Shown here: piece after piece, positions 16,959 to 25,601 of the stretch | Position numbering within the stretch: position 1 is the first letter of the stretch | Layout: every line of letters starts with the position of its first letter | DNA from: Sulfurivirga sp964427185 | GTDB lineage: Bacteria; Pseudomonadota; Gammaproteobacteria; Thiomicrospirales; Thiomicrospiraceae | Assembly: GCA_964427185.1 (NCBI GenBank) | Contig: CAYRSN010000005.1 | Coordinates: 1 to 55,381 of the forward strand | Direction: 5' to 3' | Length of the DNA stretch: 55,381 nucleotides | The notes under the pieces: generated by a model | Told to the model about the DNA's origin: nothing | Database searches by the model: none | What the model saw: only the letters and a program-made list of their open reading frames with translations | Made by a program: the position numbers and the translations under genes

Positions 16959-18290
16959 TTAAATCCTGTCCTCAATCCATATTTGCAACTGCTTTGCAAC
17001 CCGTTTAATTTGTGCGAGATCTTCTCCTTCCACCAAAATACGAATCAAAGGCTCCGTACCGGAAGGACGCACTAAAATACGCCCAGTATTCAACTGCGCT
17101 TCCATTTCCCGCAAAAACGCCTGCCATGCCGACTGCTCCAGTATTTTTTTCTGCTCAGCCTTTTTAAGCCTCACCCCCTCCAAAACACTGGGAAACTTAC
17201 GAAACCCTTGCAGCGCCTCATCCAGACTCACCTGCTGACACTGCAGCAAAGCCAAAACCTGAAGGGCAGAAACAATCCCATCTCCAGTATTCAAACGATT
17301 CATGCAAATCACATGCCCGGAAGGTTCTGCACCAAAGCACCACTGCTTCTCCTGAAGCCGCTGCATAATATGACGATCCCCCACCGGCGTACGTTCCACC
17401 TTGATCCCCAAAGGCGCCAATGCCGCTTCAAGCCCCGCATTAGTCATCACCGTACCCACCACACCCGGCGGCAGGGGAGAGGTAAGCGTTGCCAACAGAT
17501 AGAGCAGGTCATCTCCATCCCGCTCAACGCCGTGCCGATCCACAAAAATCACACGATCACCATCACCATCAAAGGCAATGCCCAAATCCGCCTCAGCTTC
17601 CAACACCTTCGCGCGTAAAGCTCGCGTATCTGTCGCGCCACAACCCTGGTTGATATTCAAACCATCTGGCGCCGCACCAAGGGTCACCACCTCTGCCCCC
17701 AGCTCTCTAAAGACGCTCGGAGCAATGTGATAGGTGGCGCCATGCGCACAATCCAATACAATCTTTAGCCCGGACAACCCCCGCTCACAGCGATAAGTGC
17801 TTTTGCAAAACTCAATATAACGCCCTGGTGCATCTGCAATACGCCGCGCCTTACCTAAATCCTGAGAAGGCACCATTTCAAATGGGCCATTTTGAAAAGT
17901 TGTTTCTATTTTCCGCGCAAGCACATCATTTATTTTGCTACCCTGAGCGTTAAAAAACTTAATACCATTATCATAATGAGGATTATGTGATGCACTGATC
18001 ACCACACCAATATCAGCACTAAAAGTGCGTGTTAAATAAGAAATAGCCGGTGTCGGCATAGGCCCCAATAATAAGACATCCACACCGGAAGCAATCAACC
18101 CAGACTCCATGGCCGACTCAAATAAATAGCCTGAAATACGCGTATCCTTACCAATAATGGCCGTTTTCTGCCCATGTTGGCGCATCACCTGTCCCACTGC
18201 CCACCCCAGCTGCAACACCTTATCTGGGCGGATCAAACCTTCCCCTACACGACCACGAATGCCGTCCGTACCAAACATCGTTTCAGTCAT
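16959..18290 (-). CDS. glmM: Phosphoglucosamine mutase
   Basis: Converts glucosamine 6-phosphate to glucosamine 1-phosphate for UDP-GlcNAc, the precursor of peptidoglycan and LPS. Its 443 residues show the phosphoserine loop ISASHNPH (S101), the Mg-binding DGDGDR (241-246), the sugar loop region GAEPSGHV, and the phosphate-binding RPSGTEPLIR near the C-terminus. Its ATG overlaps the folP stop by 4 bases, the conserved folP-glmM pair. Confidence 0.97.
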   Translation of the reverse strand: MTETMFGTDGIRGRVGEGLIRPDKVLQLGWAVGQVMRQHGQKTAIIGKDTRISGYLFESAMESGLIASGVDVLLLGPMPTPAISYLTRTFSADIGVVISASHNPHYDNGIKFFNAQGSKINDVLARKIETTFQNGPFEMVPSQDLGKARRIADAPGRYIEFCKSTYRCERGLSGLKIVLDCAHGATYHIAPSVFRELGAEVVTLGAAPDGLNINQGCGATDTRALRAKVLEAEADLGIAFDGDGDRVIFVDRHGVERDGDDLLYLLATLTSPLPPGVVGTVMTNAGLEAALAPLGIKVERTPVGDRHIMQRLQEKQWCFGAEPSGHVICMNRLNTGDGIVSALQVLALLQCQQVSLDEALQGFRKFPSVLEGVRLKKAEQKKILEQSAWQAFLREMEAQLNTGRILVRPSGTEPLIRILVEGEDLAQIKRVAKQLQIWIEDRI

Positions 18291-19117
18291 AATAGCGCCA
18301 TACTCACATCTAATGCTTCAACCGTTTCTTGTACATCATGCACACGCACTACAGAAGCCCCTTTCAAAGCAGCTACTACAGCCGCTGCCACACTGCCACA
18401 GAGTCGCCGCGCCACGGGGGCATCTCTCAGAAGTTCACCAATCATGCGCTTGCGGGACACCCCCACCAGTACTGGATATTCCGAAGCAACAAAACGCTCC
18501 AGCGCACTGAACAGTTCCAGATTATGCGCCAGAGTCTTACCAAACCCAAATCCCGGATCTAGCCAAATATGGGTTTCTTTTAACCCTGTCTGCTGCGCCA
18601 CTTCAGCGGCACGCACAGACAAGAAGGTTAACACCGTCTCGACCACATCCTCATAAACAGGTGCCTGCTGCATGGTGGCCGGCTCACCCTGTTTGTGCAT
18701 GATACAGACAGGCACCTGATACTGACGCACCACTTCCAGTGCCCCGGGCATCTGCAGGGCATTCACATCATTGATCATACTGGCACCCGCCTCAAGGGCT
18801 GCAGACATCACCTCTGGCTTATAAGTATCAATGGAGATAGGCAGGTCGCTCACCTGCTTTACCCAGGCAATTGCGGACAAAACCCGCTCGAGTTCTACCT
18901 CTAAAGATACGGGGGTTGCGCCCGGACGCGTGGACTCACCGCCAATATCAATCACATCAGCACCTGCTGCCTGCATGGCTTCTGCCTGCCGCTTGATCGC
19001 CGCCTCACCTGTCCATTTGCCACCGTCGGAAAAAGAGTCGGGGGTAACATTCAGAATCCCCATCACCAGTGCTCGATCAAGCGGTTGCCCCTGCAGGAGC
19101 GCTGTATATCGATCCAT
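18287..19117 (-). CDS. folP: Dihydropteroate synthase
   Basis: Joins p-aminobenzoate to 6-hydroxymethyl-7,8-dihydropterin pyrophosphate to give dihydropteroate in folate synthesis; the target of sulfonamides. The 276 residues contain NVTPDSFSDGG (about 23-33), DIGGESTRPGA (about 57-67), IDTYKPEV, and the SRKRMIG loop, with a TIM-barrel layout. It begins 12 bases after the T-tract of an intrinsic terminator that follows ftsH, so its expression relies on read-through or an unseen promoter. Confidence 0.96.
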   Translation of the reverse strand: MDRYTALLQGQPLDRALVMGILNVTPDSFSDGGKWTGEAAIKRQAEAMQAAGADVIDIGGESTRPGATPVSLEVELERVLSAIAWVKQVSDLPISIDTYKPEVMSAALEAGASMINDVNALQMPGALEVVRQYQVPVCIMHKQGEPATMQQAPVYEDVVETVLTFLSVRAAEVAQQTGLKETHIWLDPGFGFGKTLAHNLELFSALERFVASEYPVLVGVSRKRMIGELLRDAPVARRLCGSVAAAVVAALKGASVVRVHDVQETVEALDVSMALL

Positions 19118-19128
19118 ATTTACCCCAT

Positions 19129-19150
19129 AAAAAACCCCTGAAAGCAGGGG
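19129..19150 (-). terminator. Intrinsic terminator between ftsH and folP
   Basis: Minus-strand hairpin CCCCTG-CTTT-CAGGGG (complement 19135-19150) followed by six T residues (19129-19134). A perfect 6-base-pair GC-rich stem with a 4-base loop and a U-tract is a classic rho-independent terminator. It sits inside what is usually one ftsH-folP-glmM unit, 25 bases after the ftsH stop, so it probably attenuates folP-glmM transcription. Confidence 0.8.
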
Positions 19151-19174
19151 CTCTTAAATGCTAAACAATGTCTT

Positions 19175-21181
19175 CTACTGCAACTTGGGTGCATCTTCCC
19201 GCGTAGCAGGCTTTGGATCAGAAGACTGCTGCTCCACCTCGTCCGAAGCAGGCTGCACTTTTTCTTTTTGTGCCGCCTCCTGCGTTTCTCCTGCAGCCGG
19301 CGGTGGTGTTTGATCTGAACGCTGATCCCAATCTTTGGGCTCACCAGGGTCTTCACCTGCCATAATACGGTCAATCTGATCCCGGTCGATGGTTTCATAT
19401 TTCATCAATGCATCCGCCATGGCATGCAGTTTTTCAATATTATCTTCAAGCAACTGTTTGGCGCGTGCATAGTTACGGTCGATAATATTACGCACCTCTT
19501 CATCAATGAGCTCACGTGTCTCATCCGAAATATGGCTGGAGGTTCCTGCTGGCCCCAAAAAGCCATTTTGCTCCTCTTCCTCATATAACAAAGGCCCCAA
19601 GCGTTCTGACAGCCCCCACTTTGTTACCATGTTACGCGCAAGCTTTGTCGCCCGTTCGATATCATTGCTGGCACCTGTGGTGACCTTTTCCGGGCCGAAA
19701 ATAATCTCTTCGGCAATACGTCCTCCATAGAGACTGCAGAGCTGACTTTCCAGCTTGGTTTTGGAATAGCTCCAGCTGTCCTCCTCCGGCAGATACATGG
19801 TAACCCCCAGCGCACGCCCCCGGGGAATAATGCTGACCTTATAAACCGGGTCATGCTCAGGTACCAGATACCCTACAATCGCATGCCCAGCCTCATGATA
19901 GGCCGTGAGCTTTTTTTCATCCTCACTCATGACCATCGTCTTACGCTCTACCCCCATCAGAATCTTATCTTTCGCCTTCTCAAAATGACGCATATAAACT
20001 TTAGGGGAATCTTCTCGTGCGGCAATCAAAGCCGCTTCATTGACCAAGTTGGCCAGATCCGCACCAGAAAATCCCGGCGTTCCCCGTGCTATTAGCGCTG
20101 GCTCCACATCCTCTCCCACAGGGATTTTGCGCATATGCACCTTCAGAATCTGCTCACGCCCCCTTACATCAGGCAACCCGACGGTAACCTGCCGGTCAAA
20201 ACGCCCCGGACGCAGCAGCGCCTTATCCAGAACATCCGGACGGTTGGTCGCTGCAATTACAATAATTCCTTCACTACCTTCAATACCATCCATCTCTACC
20301 AGCAGTTGGTTGAGCGTCTGCTCCCGCTCATCGTTTCCACCGCCAATGCCTACACCACGGCTACGCCCAACGGCATCAATCTCATCGATAAAAATAATAC
20401 AAGGTGCATTATTACGCGCCTGCTCAAACAGATCTCGCACTCGAGAGGCACCTACACCCACAAACATTTCTACAAAGTCAGAACCGGAAATACTGAAAAA
20501 AGGTGCGTTTGCTTCCCCGGCAATCGCTTTAGCCAGCAAAGTCTTACCCGTGCCCGGTGGTCCAACCATCAGCACCCCTTTGGGAATCTTGGCACCCAAA
20601 CGCTTGAACTTCTCCGGATTACGGAGAAAATCCACTACCTCTTTAACCTCTTCCTTTGCCTCTTCTGCGCCAGCAACATCATCAAAAGTTACCTTTACCT
20701 GCTCTGGTGAAAGCATGCGCGCCTTAGACTTACCAAAAGAGAATGGGCTGTTTTTCCCACCCATACCTCCACCGGCCATGCCGCGCATTGCCCACAGCCA
20801 GACAGCAATCAGCAACAGCATGGGGAACCAGGAGATAAAAATCTGCATCAGCAGGCTCTGGCGCTCAGGTGGACGGGCAATCACACGCACATTATTATCC
20901 AACAGATCCCCCATCAACCCTGGATCCCCTGGATTATAGGTAGCAAAGCTCTGCCCGTTAGCATAAACGCCCCGGATACGTTGCCCTTCAATCTCTACCT
21001 GCTTTACCTTCCCTGCACGCACATCCTGAATAAACTGCGTGTAGTCCAGCTGATGTGAAACGGCGGTATTCTGACCACCAAAATGATTAAAAACCGTCAG
21101 CAGCACCACCGTGAGCACGGTCCAGATAATCAAATTCTTTACTAAATCGCCGTTGTCATTTTTGTTAGGTTGGTTTGCCAT
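19175..21181 (-). CDS. ftsH: ATP-dependent zinc metalloprotease FtsH
   Basis: A 668-residue membrane-anchored AAA+ protease that removes damaged membrane proteins and, in E. coli, controls LpxC and sigma-32. Two transmembrane helices (about 15-32 and 113-131) flank a periplasmic domain. Walker A GPPGTGKT is at 207-214, Walker B IIFIDEID at about 262-269, and the zinc site HEAGH at 429-433. The C-terminal 60 residues are a low-complexity, Gln/Glu/Pro-rich tail. It lies downstream of rlmE, as is common, and ends at an intrinsic terminator. Confidence 0.98.
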   Translation of the reverse strand: MANQPNKNDNGDLVKNLIIWTVLTVVLLTVFNHFGGQNTAVSHQLDYTQFIQDVRAGKVKQVEIEGQRIRGVYANGQSFATYNPGDPGLMGDLLDNNVRVIARPPERQSLLMQIFISWFPMLLLIAVWLWAMRGMAGGGMGGKNSPFSFGKSKARMLSPEQVKVTFDDVAGAEEAKEEVKEVVDFLRNPEKFKRLGAKIPKGVLMVGPPGTGKTLLAKAIAGEANAPFFSISGSDFVEMFVGVGASRVRDLFEQARNNAPCIIFIDEIDAVGRSRGVGIGGGNDEREQTLNQLLVEMDGIEGSEGIIVIAATNRPDVLDKALLRPGRFDRQVTVGLPDVRGREQILKVHMRKIPVGEDVEPALIARGTPGFSGADLANLVNEAALIAAREDSPKVYMRHFEKAKDKILMGVERKTMVMSEDEKKLTAYHEAGHAIVGYLVPEHDPVYKVSIIPRGRALGVTMYLPEEDSWSYSKTKLESQLCSLYGGRIAEEIIFGPEKVTTGASNDIERATKLARNMVTKWGLSERLGPLLYEEEEQNGFLGPAGTSSHISDETRELIDEEVRNIIDRNYARAKQLLEDNIEKLHAMADALMKYETIDRDQIDRIMAGEDPGEPKDWDQRSDQTPPPAAGETQEAAQKEKVQPASDEVEQQSSDPKPATREDAPKLQ

Positions 21182-21268
21182 AGTTTTCGCTTAATCGTTT
21201 TTCGTGAACGGATAACTTTACTGTATTTAGCAATAAATTGCCACACATCAATAAACAACACTAATGCA

Positions 21269-21892
21269 CTATAAAGCTCTCTTATTCCTGGCCAGCAGAT
21301 ACACCTCTCGGCTACGCGGCCTGGAAGCCTTAGGTTTACGCGTAATTACTTTTGCATACCGCTGCCGCAGAGCACGAATCAACTCATCAAAGCCGGCACC
21401 CTGAAACACCTTCACCAGCAGATCTCCACCGGGCTTGAGCGTCTGATCCGCAAAATCCATTGCCAATTCTGAAAGATACATGGCTCGCGGAATATCCACT
21501 GCCGTATTGCCGCTCATATTAGGCGCCATATCCGATATAACTAAATCCACCGGTTTTTCACCCAACGCATCCAGCAGCTGCTGATAAACCGCCTCTTCCC
21601 GAAAGTCCCCCTGAATAAAAGTCACACCTGCGAAAGGTTCCACAGGCAAAATATCCAAGGCATACACCTGCCCTTTCTCCCCTACACGTGAGGCGGCCCA
21701 CTGTGACCAGCCGCCCGGCGCAGCCCCCAGATCCACCACTGTCATGCCCGGCTTAAGCAGTTTGTCCTTTTCGTCAATCTCTTGCAGCTTGTATACTGCG
21801 CGCGAGCGCCAGCCTTCTTTCTGAGCCTTCTGCACATAGAAGTCATCAAAGTGCTCTTTTAACCACCGTTTGGAAGATTTAGATCGCACCAT
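21269..21892 (-). CDS. rlmE: 23S rRNA 2'-O-ribose methyltransferase RlmE (FtsJ/RrmJ)
   Basis: Methylates U2552 of 23S rRNA in the large subunit A-loop. With the ATG at 21892 there are 207 residues: K35 of the K-D-K-E tetrad (SRAVYKLQEID), the SAM motif VDLGAAPGGWSQ (53-64), DMAPNMSG and the C-terminal SRPRSREVYLLA. A TTG start at 21925 is possible, but MVRSKSSKRWL is the usual N-terminus. Upstream of ftsH as in E. coli, and divergent from yhbY with 39 bases between starts. Confidence 0.96.
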   Translation of the reverse strand: MVRSKSSKRWLKEHFDDFYVQKAQKEGWRSRAVYKLQEIDEKDKLLKPGMTVVDLGAAPGGWSQWAASRVGEKGQVYALDILPVEPFAGVTFIQGDFREEAVYQQLLDALGEKPVDLVISDMAPNMSGNTAVDIPRAMYLSELAMDFADQTLKPGGDLLVKVFQGAGFDELIRALRQRYAKVITRKPKASRPRSREVYLLARNKRAL

Positions 21893-21924
21893 AGCGTAAA
21901 ATGCTGTCCTGATAAAAAGGAGCA

Positions 21925-21930
21925 ATTATA
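21925..21930 (-). promoter_or_regulatory. Possible -10 box for rlmE-ftsH
   Basis: A perfect TATAAT on the minus strand (ATTATA on plus) lies 33 bases before the rlmE ATG, where a -10 box would give a leader of about 25 bases. No good -35 is visible 17 bases upstream. It overlaps the ribosome site and start region of the divergent yhbY. Confidence 0.3.
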
Positions 21931-21931
21931 T

Positions 21932-22237
21932 ATGGCATTAACACAGAATCAGAAAAAGTACCTCAAAGGGCTGGCGCACCACCTTAATCCCATGATTCAA
22001 ATCGGCAACAACGGTGTCAGTGACAACCTGCTTGCAGAGCTGGAGCGTACACTTGATCATCACGAACTGTTAAAAATAAAAATCAATGATGGAGACCGGG
22101 AAATACGCAAAGCCATCATCGAGCAGGTTGTCGTCCACACAGGTGCCGAACTGGTTCAGACCATTGGCAAAACCTTTGTGCTTTACCGTGCCAACCCCGA
22201 GAAGAAAAACAGCGATATCCGCCTACCCAAAACCTGA
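21932..22237 (+). CDS. yhbY: YhbY/RlmE-adjacent CRM-domain RNA-binding protein
   Basis: A 101-residue single CRM-domain protein; E. coli YhbY binds pre-50S ribosomal particles. The GNNGVS turn (residues 28-33) is the GxxG-like RNA-binding loop of CRM domains, and the protein opens with LTQNQKKYLKGLAH as usual. The ribosome site AAGGAG lies 8-9 bases before the ATG. It diverges from rlmE, the normal context in proteobacteria, and its TGA stop shows UGA is a termination codon here. Confidence 0.95.
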   Translation: MALTQNQKKYLKGLAHHLNPMIQIGNNGVSDNLLAELERTLDHHELLKIKINDGDREIRKAIIEQVVVHTGAELVQTIGKTFVLYRANPEKKNSDIRLPKT

Positions 22238-22290
22238 AAAAACGGCTTAAAAACAGCACATTCGTCTATTTCCAAACCAAAAAGCCGAAA

Positions 22291-22312
22291 ATAAGAAAGG
22301 GGGGAGACCCCC
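22291..22312 (-). terminator. Intrinsic terminator after metZ
   Basis: On the minus strand a five-pair stem GGGGG-TCT-CCCCC (22300-22312) is followed by CTTTCTTAT, 8 bases after the metZ stop. The loop is short (3 bases) and the U-tract imperfect, but position and GC stem suit termination of the long leuC-to-metZ run. The rest of the 83-base yhbY-metZ gap holds only a distant CGGCTT/AAGCCG inverted repeat. Confidence 0.55.
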
Positions 22313-22320
22313 TGCTGGCA

Positions 22321-23496
22321 CTATCCCAGGGCATCCAACCCTCGTGCCAAATCAGCCTGAATATCCTCCAGCGCCTCCAGCCCTACGGAAATACGTAACA
22401 AGTTATCCGTAATGCCTGCCGCTACGCGATCCTCAGGTGCAACACGGCTGTGTGTCGTACTGGCCGGGTGCGTAATCAGGGTTTTAGCATCGCCCAAGTT
22501 TGCGGTAATGTGAATCATTTTTACGTGATCTACCACCTGCCAGGCCTGCGTCTGCCCGCCTTTGACACGAAAGCTCACCAAGCCGCCCCCTGATTTCTGC
22601 TGCCGCATCGCCAGCGTATGCTGGGGATGGGAAGGCAACCCGGGGTAGAACACCTGCTCAACCGCCGGGTGGGTTTCCAGCCACTGCGCCAATGCTTGTG
22701 CGTTTTGGGAATGCGCCGCCATTCTCAGATGAAGTGTTTCCAGCCCCTTGAAAAAGACCCAGGCATTAAATGGGCTCATGCTGGGACCACAGGTGCGTAA
22801 AAAGCCACGCACATGCTCTTCCACCAAGGCTTCGGTACCGACTACGGCACCTCCCACACAGCGCCCTTGCCCATCCAGAAACTTGGTTGCCGAGTGCACC
22901 ACCACATCCGCCCCAAACTTCAGAGGCTGCTGCAAAACAGGCGTGCAAAAGGCGTTATCCACCACCAGCAAACAGCCATGGGTATGTGCCAAATCAGCCA
23001 ATGCCTGAATATCCGCCACCTCTGTCATGGGATTAGAGGGCGTTTCCAAAAACAGCAGTTTGGTCTCTGGCCTGATGGCTGCTTCCCAGGCGGACAAGTC
23101 AGTCAAGGGTACATAGGTTGTATCAATACCCAGCTTGCCCAGATATTTACTGAACAGCACCTTGGTTGTGCCAAAAATACTCTGAGAGCTGACCAGGTGA
23201 TCACCATTCTCCAGCACACCCAGCATCAGGGACAGAATAGCACTCATGCCCGATGCGGTAGCCACACAGGCTTCGCCGCCTTCCATCGCGGCCAGGCGTT
23301 GCTCAAACGTGCGTACAGTGGGATTCGTGAATCGAGAATAGATATTCCCCGGCTCATCACCGCTAAAGCGTGCAGCCGCCTGTTCAGCACTGTCAAAGGC
23401 AAAACTTGAGGTCGGGAAGATTGCCTCACTGTTTTCACCTTCATGGGTACGCGCATACCCACCATGAATTGCAAAAGTCTGCTCCTGCCAGTTCAC
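22321..23496 (-). CDS. metZ: O-succinylhomoserine sulfhydrylase
   Basis: A 391-residue PLP enzyme of the Cys/Met metabolism family that makes homocysteine directly from O-succinylhomoserine and sulfide. The PLP lysine is K205 in HSATKFLDGQGR; SRFTNPT (54-60) and ASGMSAI (81-87) are the cofactor and substrate loops. It could in principle be cystathionine gamma-synthase, but the location directly after purF (2 bases) is that of metZ in Pseudomonas and relatives. It is the last gene of the run and is followed by a terminator. Confidence 0.9.
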   Translation of the reverse strand: MNWQEQTFAIHGGYARTHEGENSEAIFPTSSFAFDSAEQAAARFSGDEPGNIYSRFTNPTVRTFEQRLAAMEGGEACVATASGMSAILSLMLGVLENGDHLVSSQSIFGTTKVLFSKYLGKLGIDTTYVPLTDLSAWEAAIRPETKLLFLETPSNPMTEVADIQALADLAHTHGCLLVVDNAFCTPVLQQPLKFGADVVVHSATKFLDGQGRCVGGAVVGTEALVEEHVRGFLRTCGPSMSPFNAWVFFKGLETLHLRMAAHSQNAQALAQWLETHPAVEQVFYPGLPSHPQHTLAMRQQKSGGGLVSFRVKGGQTQAWQVVDHVKMIHITANLGDAKTLITHPASTTHSRVAPEDRVAAGITDNLLRISVGLEALEDIQADLARGLDALG

Positions 23497-23498
23497 AA

Positions 23499-25007
23499 TC
23501 AGGCTCCTACGTTTGTCATGCCTACGGGCTCATCCCCTACTGGGGTTTTGCCATGGCGGTTCTGCTCCAGCTGTGCCAAATACTCCGGTGTAATATCGCC
23601 TGTCACGTAACGGCCACTGAAACAAGAGGTATCAAAGCTACAGATGCTCTGCTCCCCTTCGGAAACTGCGGCAACCAGGTCTTCCAAATCCTGATAGATC
23701 AACCTATCTGCACCGATAAACTGTGCAATCTCTTCCACGGTTTTATTGCTGGCAATCAGCTCAGAAGCCGCCGGCATATCAATACCGTAAACATAAGGGT
23801 AGCGCACCGGCGGTGCTGCAGAGGCAAAGTAAACATTCTTCGCACCGGCATCCCGCGCCATTTGCACAATTTCACCTGATGTAGTCCCCCGCACAATGGA
23901 GTCATCCACCAGCAGAACATTACGCCCTTTGAACTCTACCGAGACGGCATTGAGTTTCTGCCGGACGGATTTTTTACGCTGCTGCTGCCCGGGCATAATA
24001 AAAGTCCGCCCGATATAACGGTTTTTAATAAAGCCTTCCCGATAGGGTACAGCCAGCGTTTCCGCCAACTGCAAAGCACTGGTGCGGCTGGTATCTGGAA
24101 TGGGCATTACCACGTCAATGTCATGCTCACCCCATTCGCGCTTGATTTTTTCTGCAAGCTTCTGCCCCATGCGCAAACGCGCCTGATACACGGAAATGCC
24201 ATCAATTACGGAATCCGGCCGCGCGAAATAGACAAACTCAAAGATGCAAGGTGTATGAACAGGCTGATCATGACACTGTCTGAAAAATAACTCGCCAGAC
24301 TGTGTAATCACAACAGCTTCTCCTGGTGCCACATCCCTTAAAACCTTAAAGCCCAGACCATCCAGCGCAACGCTTTCCGAGGCGACCATATAGTCTTTTT
24401 TGCCTGCACTGTTCTCCCGCTCACCCACAATCAAAGGCCGCAACCCGTGTGGATCACGAAAGGCAAATACACCCAGGTTGGCAATCATGCCCACTGTGGC
24501 ATAACCGCCTCGTACACGCTGATGCACACGCCGAATGGCGGCGAAAATGTCTTCATGCGTGGGTGTCAGACGGTTCTGCAATAACAGCTCGTGAGCGAAT
24601 ACATTAAGCAGCACTTCAGAGTCTGAGTTGGTATTCAGATGACGTAAATCCTGCGAGTAAATTTCCGTGCGCAGTTCATCGGCATTGGTCAGGTTGCCGT
24701 TATGCCCCATAACAATCCCATAAGGCGCATTTACATAAAACGGCTGCGCCTCTGCACTGGAAGAGGTACCTGCCGTGGGGTAACGCACATGCCCGATACC
24801 CATGGCACCGATCAGCTCACGCATATGGCGTGTACGAAAGACATCCTTCACCAACCCGTTATCTTTGCGCTGAAAAAACCGGCCATGATCACAGGTCACG
24901 ATCCCTGCAGCATCCTGCCCGCGATGCTGCAAAATCGTCAGGGCATCATAAATCGACTGATTAACCAGCACTCCATCCGAATGGACAATACCGACAACTC
25001 CGCACAT
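23499..25007 (-). CDS. purF: Amidophosphoribosyltransferase
   Basis: Catalyses the first step of purine synthesis, PRPP plus glutamine to phosphoribosylamine. A 502-residue class II glutamine amidotransferase: the nucleophile is C2 exposed after Met removal (MCGVVGIV), with the PRPP loop NVLLVDDSIVRGTTSGE at about 365-380. The N-terminal Ntn-hydrolase and C-terminal phosphoribosyltransferase domains are complete. It lies 3 bases after the SPOR-protein gene; the cvpA gene that usually sits here is absent. Confidence 0.98.
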   Translation of the reverse strand: MCGVVGIVHSDGVLVNQSIYDALTILQHRGQDAAGIVTCDHGRFFQRKDNGLVKDVFRTRHMRELIGAMGIGHVRYPTAGTSSSAEAQPFYVNAPYGIVMGHNGNLTNADELRTEIYSQDLRHLNTNSDSEVLLNVFAHELLLQNRLTPTHEDIFAAIRRVHQRVRGGYATVGMIANLGVFAFRDPHGLRPLIVGERENSAGKKDYMVASESVALDGLGFKVLRDVAPGEAVVITQSGELFFRQCHDQPVHTPCIFEFVYFARPDSVIDGISVYQARLRMGQKLAEKIKREWGEHDIDVVMPIPDTSRTSALQLAETLAVPYREGFIKNRYIGRTFIMPGQQQRKKSVRQKLNAVSVEFKGRNVLLVDDSIVRGTTSGEIVQMARDAGAKNVYFASAAPPVRYPYVYGIDMPAASELIASNKTVEEIAQFIGADRLIYQDLEDLVAAVSEGEQSICSFDTSCFSGRYVTGDITPEYLAQLEQNRHGKTPVGDEPVGMTNVGA

Positions 25008-25010
25008 GGC

Positions 25011-25601
25011 TTACTTTTTCTCCGTTTGTCTTAAGTGTTCTATCTTACACTGCGTATAAAAACGTCGATCCAATTCTTTTTTAATCCGTAATGCTTCTTC
25101 CTTCGTGGATACGGGCCCTACACGCACTGAATACACATACTGCTCTTTTGCATTTTTGAATGTCTTATACCAGGCATCGTACCCCAATGCATTTAAATCT
25201 GCGCTCAATGCATTGGCTGGTGCTTCATTATAGTAAGCAGCCACCTTGATCAAATACCCTTGCATCTGTCGCTGCGTTGATGCAACGGAAACTTTCTCGG
25301 GCTGAGGCTGCATTTTTTCATTTGAAGCTTCCACGCTGACCTGAGGGGAAGCACGTTCTGTTTGCGGCCGCGGATGCGGTATATGCGCTTCAGATGTCAC
25401 ACTGCGCTCCGGCAGCTGTTTTAACGGCAAGTCCAGTTTCAAGGGCTTTTGCACAATCTGCTCAGCAGAAGTCGCCTGTTGAACAGCCTCGCCTTCCGGA
25501 GAGAAATTCACAGGGTGTGTATACCAGTCTCCTACTACCCAGGCAGTGAATACAAACCAGATCACCGCACCAGTGGTCTGATGCTTCAGCTGCTCATCCA
25601 T
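25011..25601 (-). CDS. SPOR-domain cell-division protein (DedD/FtsN-like)
   Basis: A 196-residue bitopic membrane protein: one transmembrane helix near residues 11-25, a Pro/Gln-rich periplasmic linker (about 30-110), and a C-terminal SPOR domain (about 114-192, QGYLIKVAAYYNE to YTQCKIEHL). SPOR domains bind denuded peptidoglycan at the septum. Position between folC and purF is that of E. coli dedD. The ATG overlaps the folC stop by 8 bases. Confidence 0.85.
   Translation of the reverse strand: MDEQLKHQTTGAVIWFVFTAWVVGDWYTHPVNFSPEGEAVQQATSAEQIVQKPLKLDLPLKQLPERSVTSEAHIPHPRPQTERASPQVSVEASNEKMQPQPEKVSVASTQRQMQGYLIKVAAYYNEAPANALSADLNALGYDAWYKTFKNAKEQYVYSVRVGPVSTKEEALRIKKELDRRFYTQCKIEHLRQTEKK

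Noticed and set aside
19120..19398. A 92-codon minus-strand frame at the ftsH 3' end
   Set aside because: Runs out of frame through the low-complexity ftsH tail and across the terminator; a Lys/Arg-rich translation with no family features.
20040..20939. A 299-codon open frame on the plus strand
   Set aside because: It is the antisense of ftsH, whose protein is full-length with all motifs. The translation is low-complexity Ser/Pro/Arg-rich with no family resemblance.
22238..22320. Terminator for yhbY from CGGCTT/AAGCCG repeats
   Set aside because: The arms are about 40 bases apart and no T-tract follows on the plus strand.
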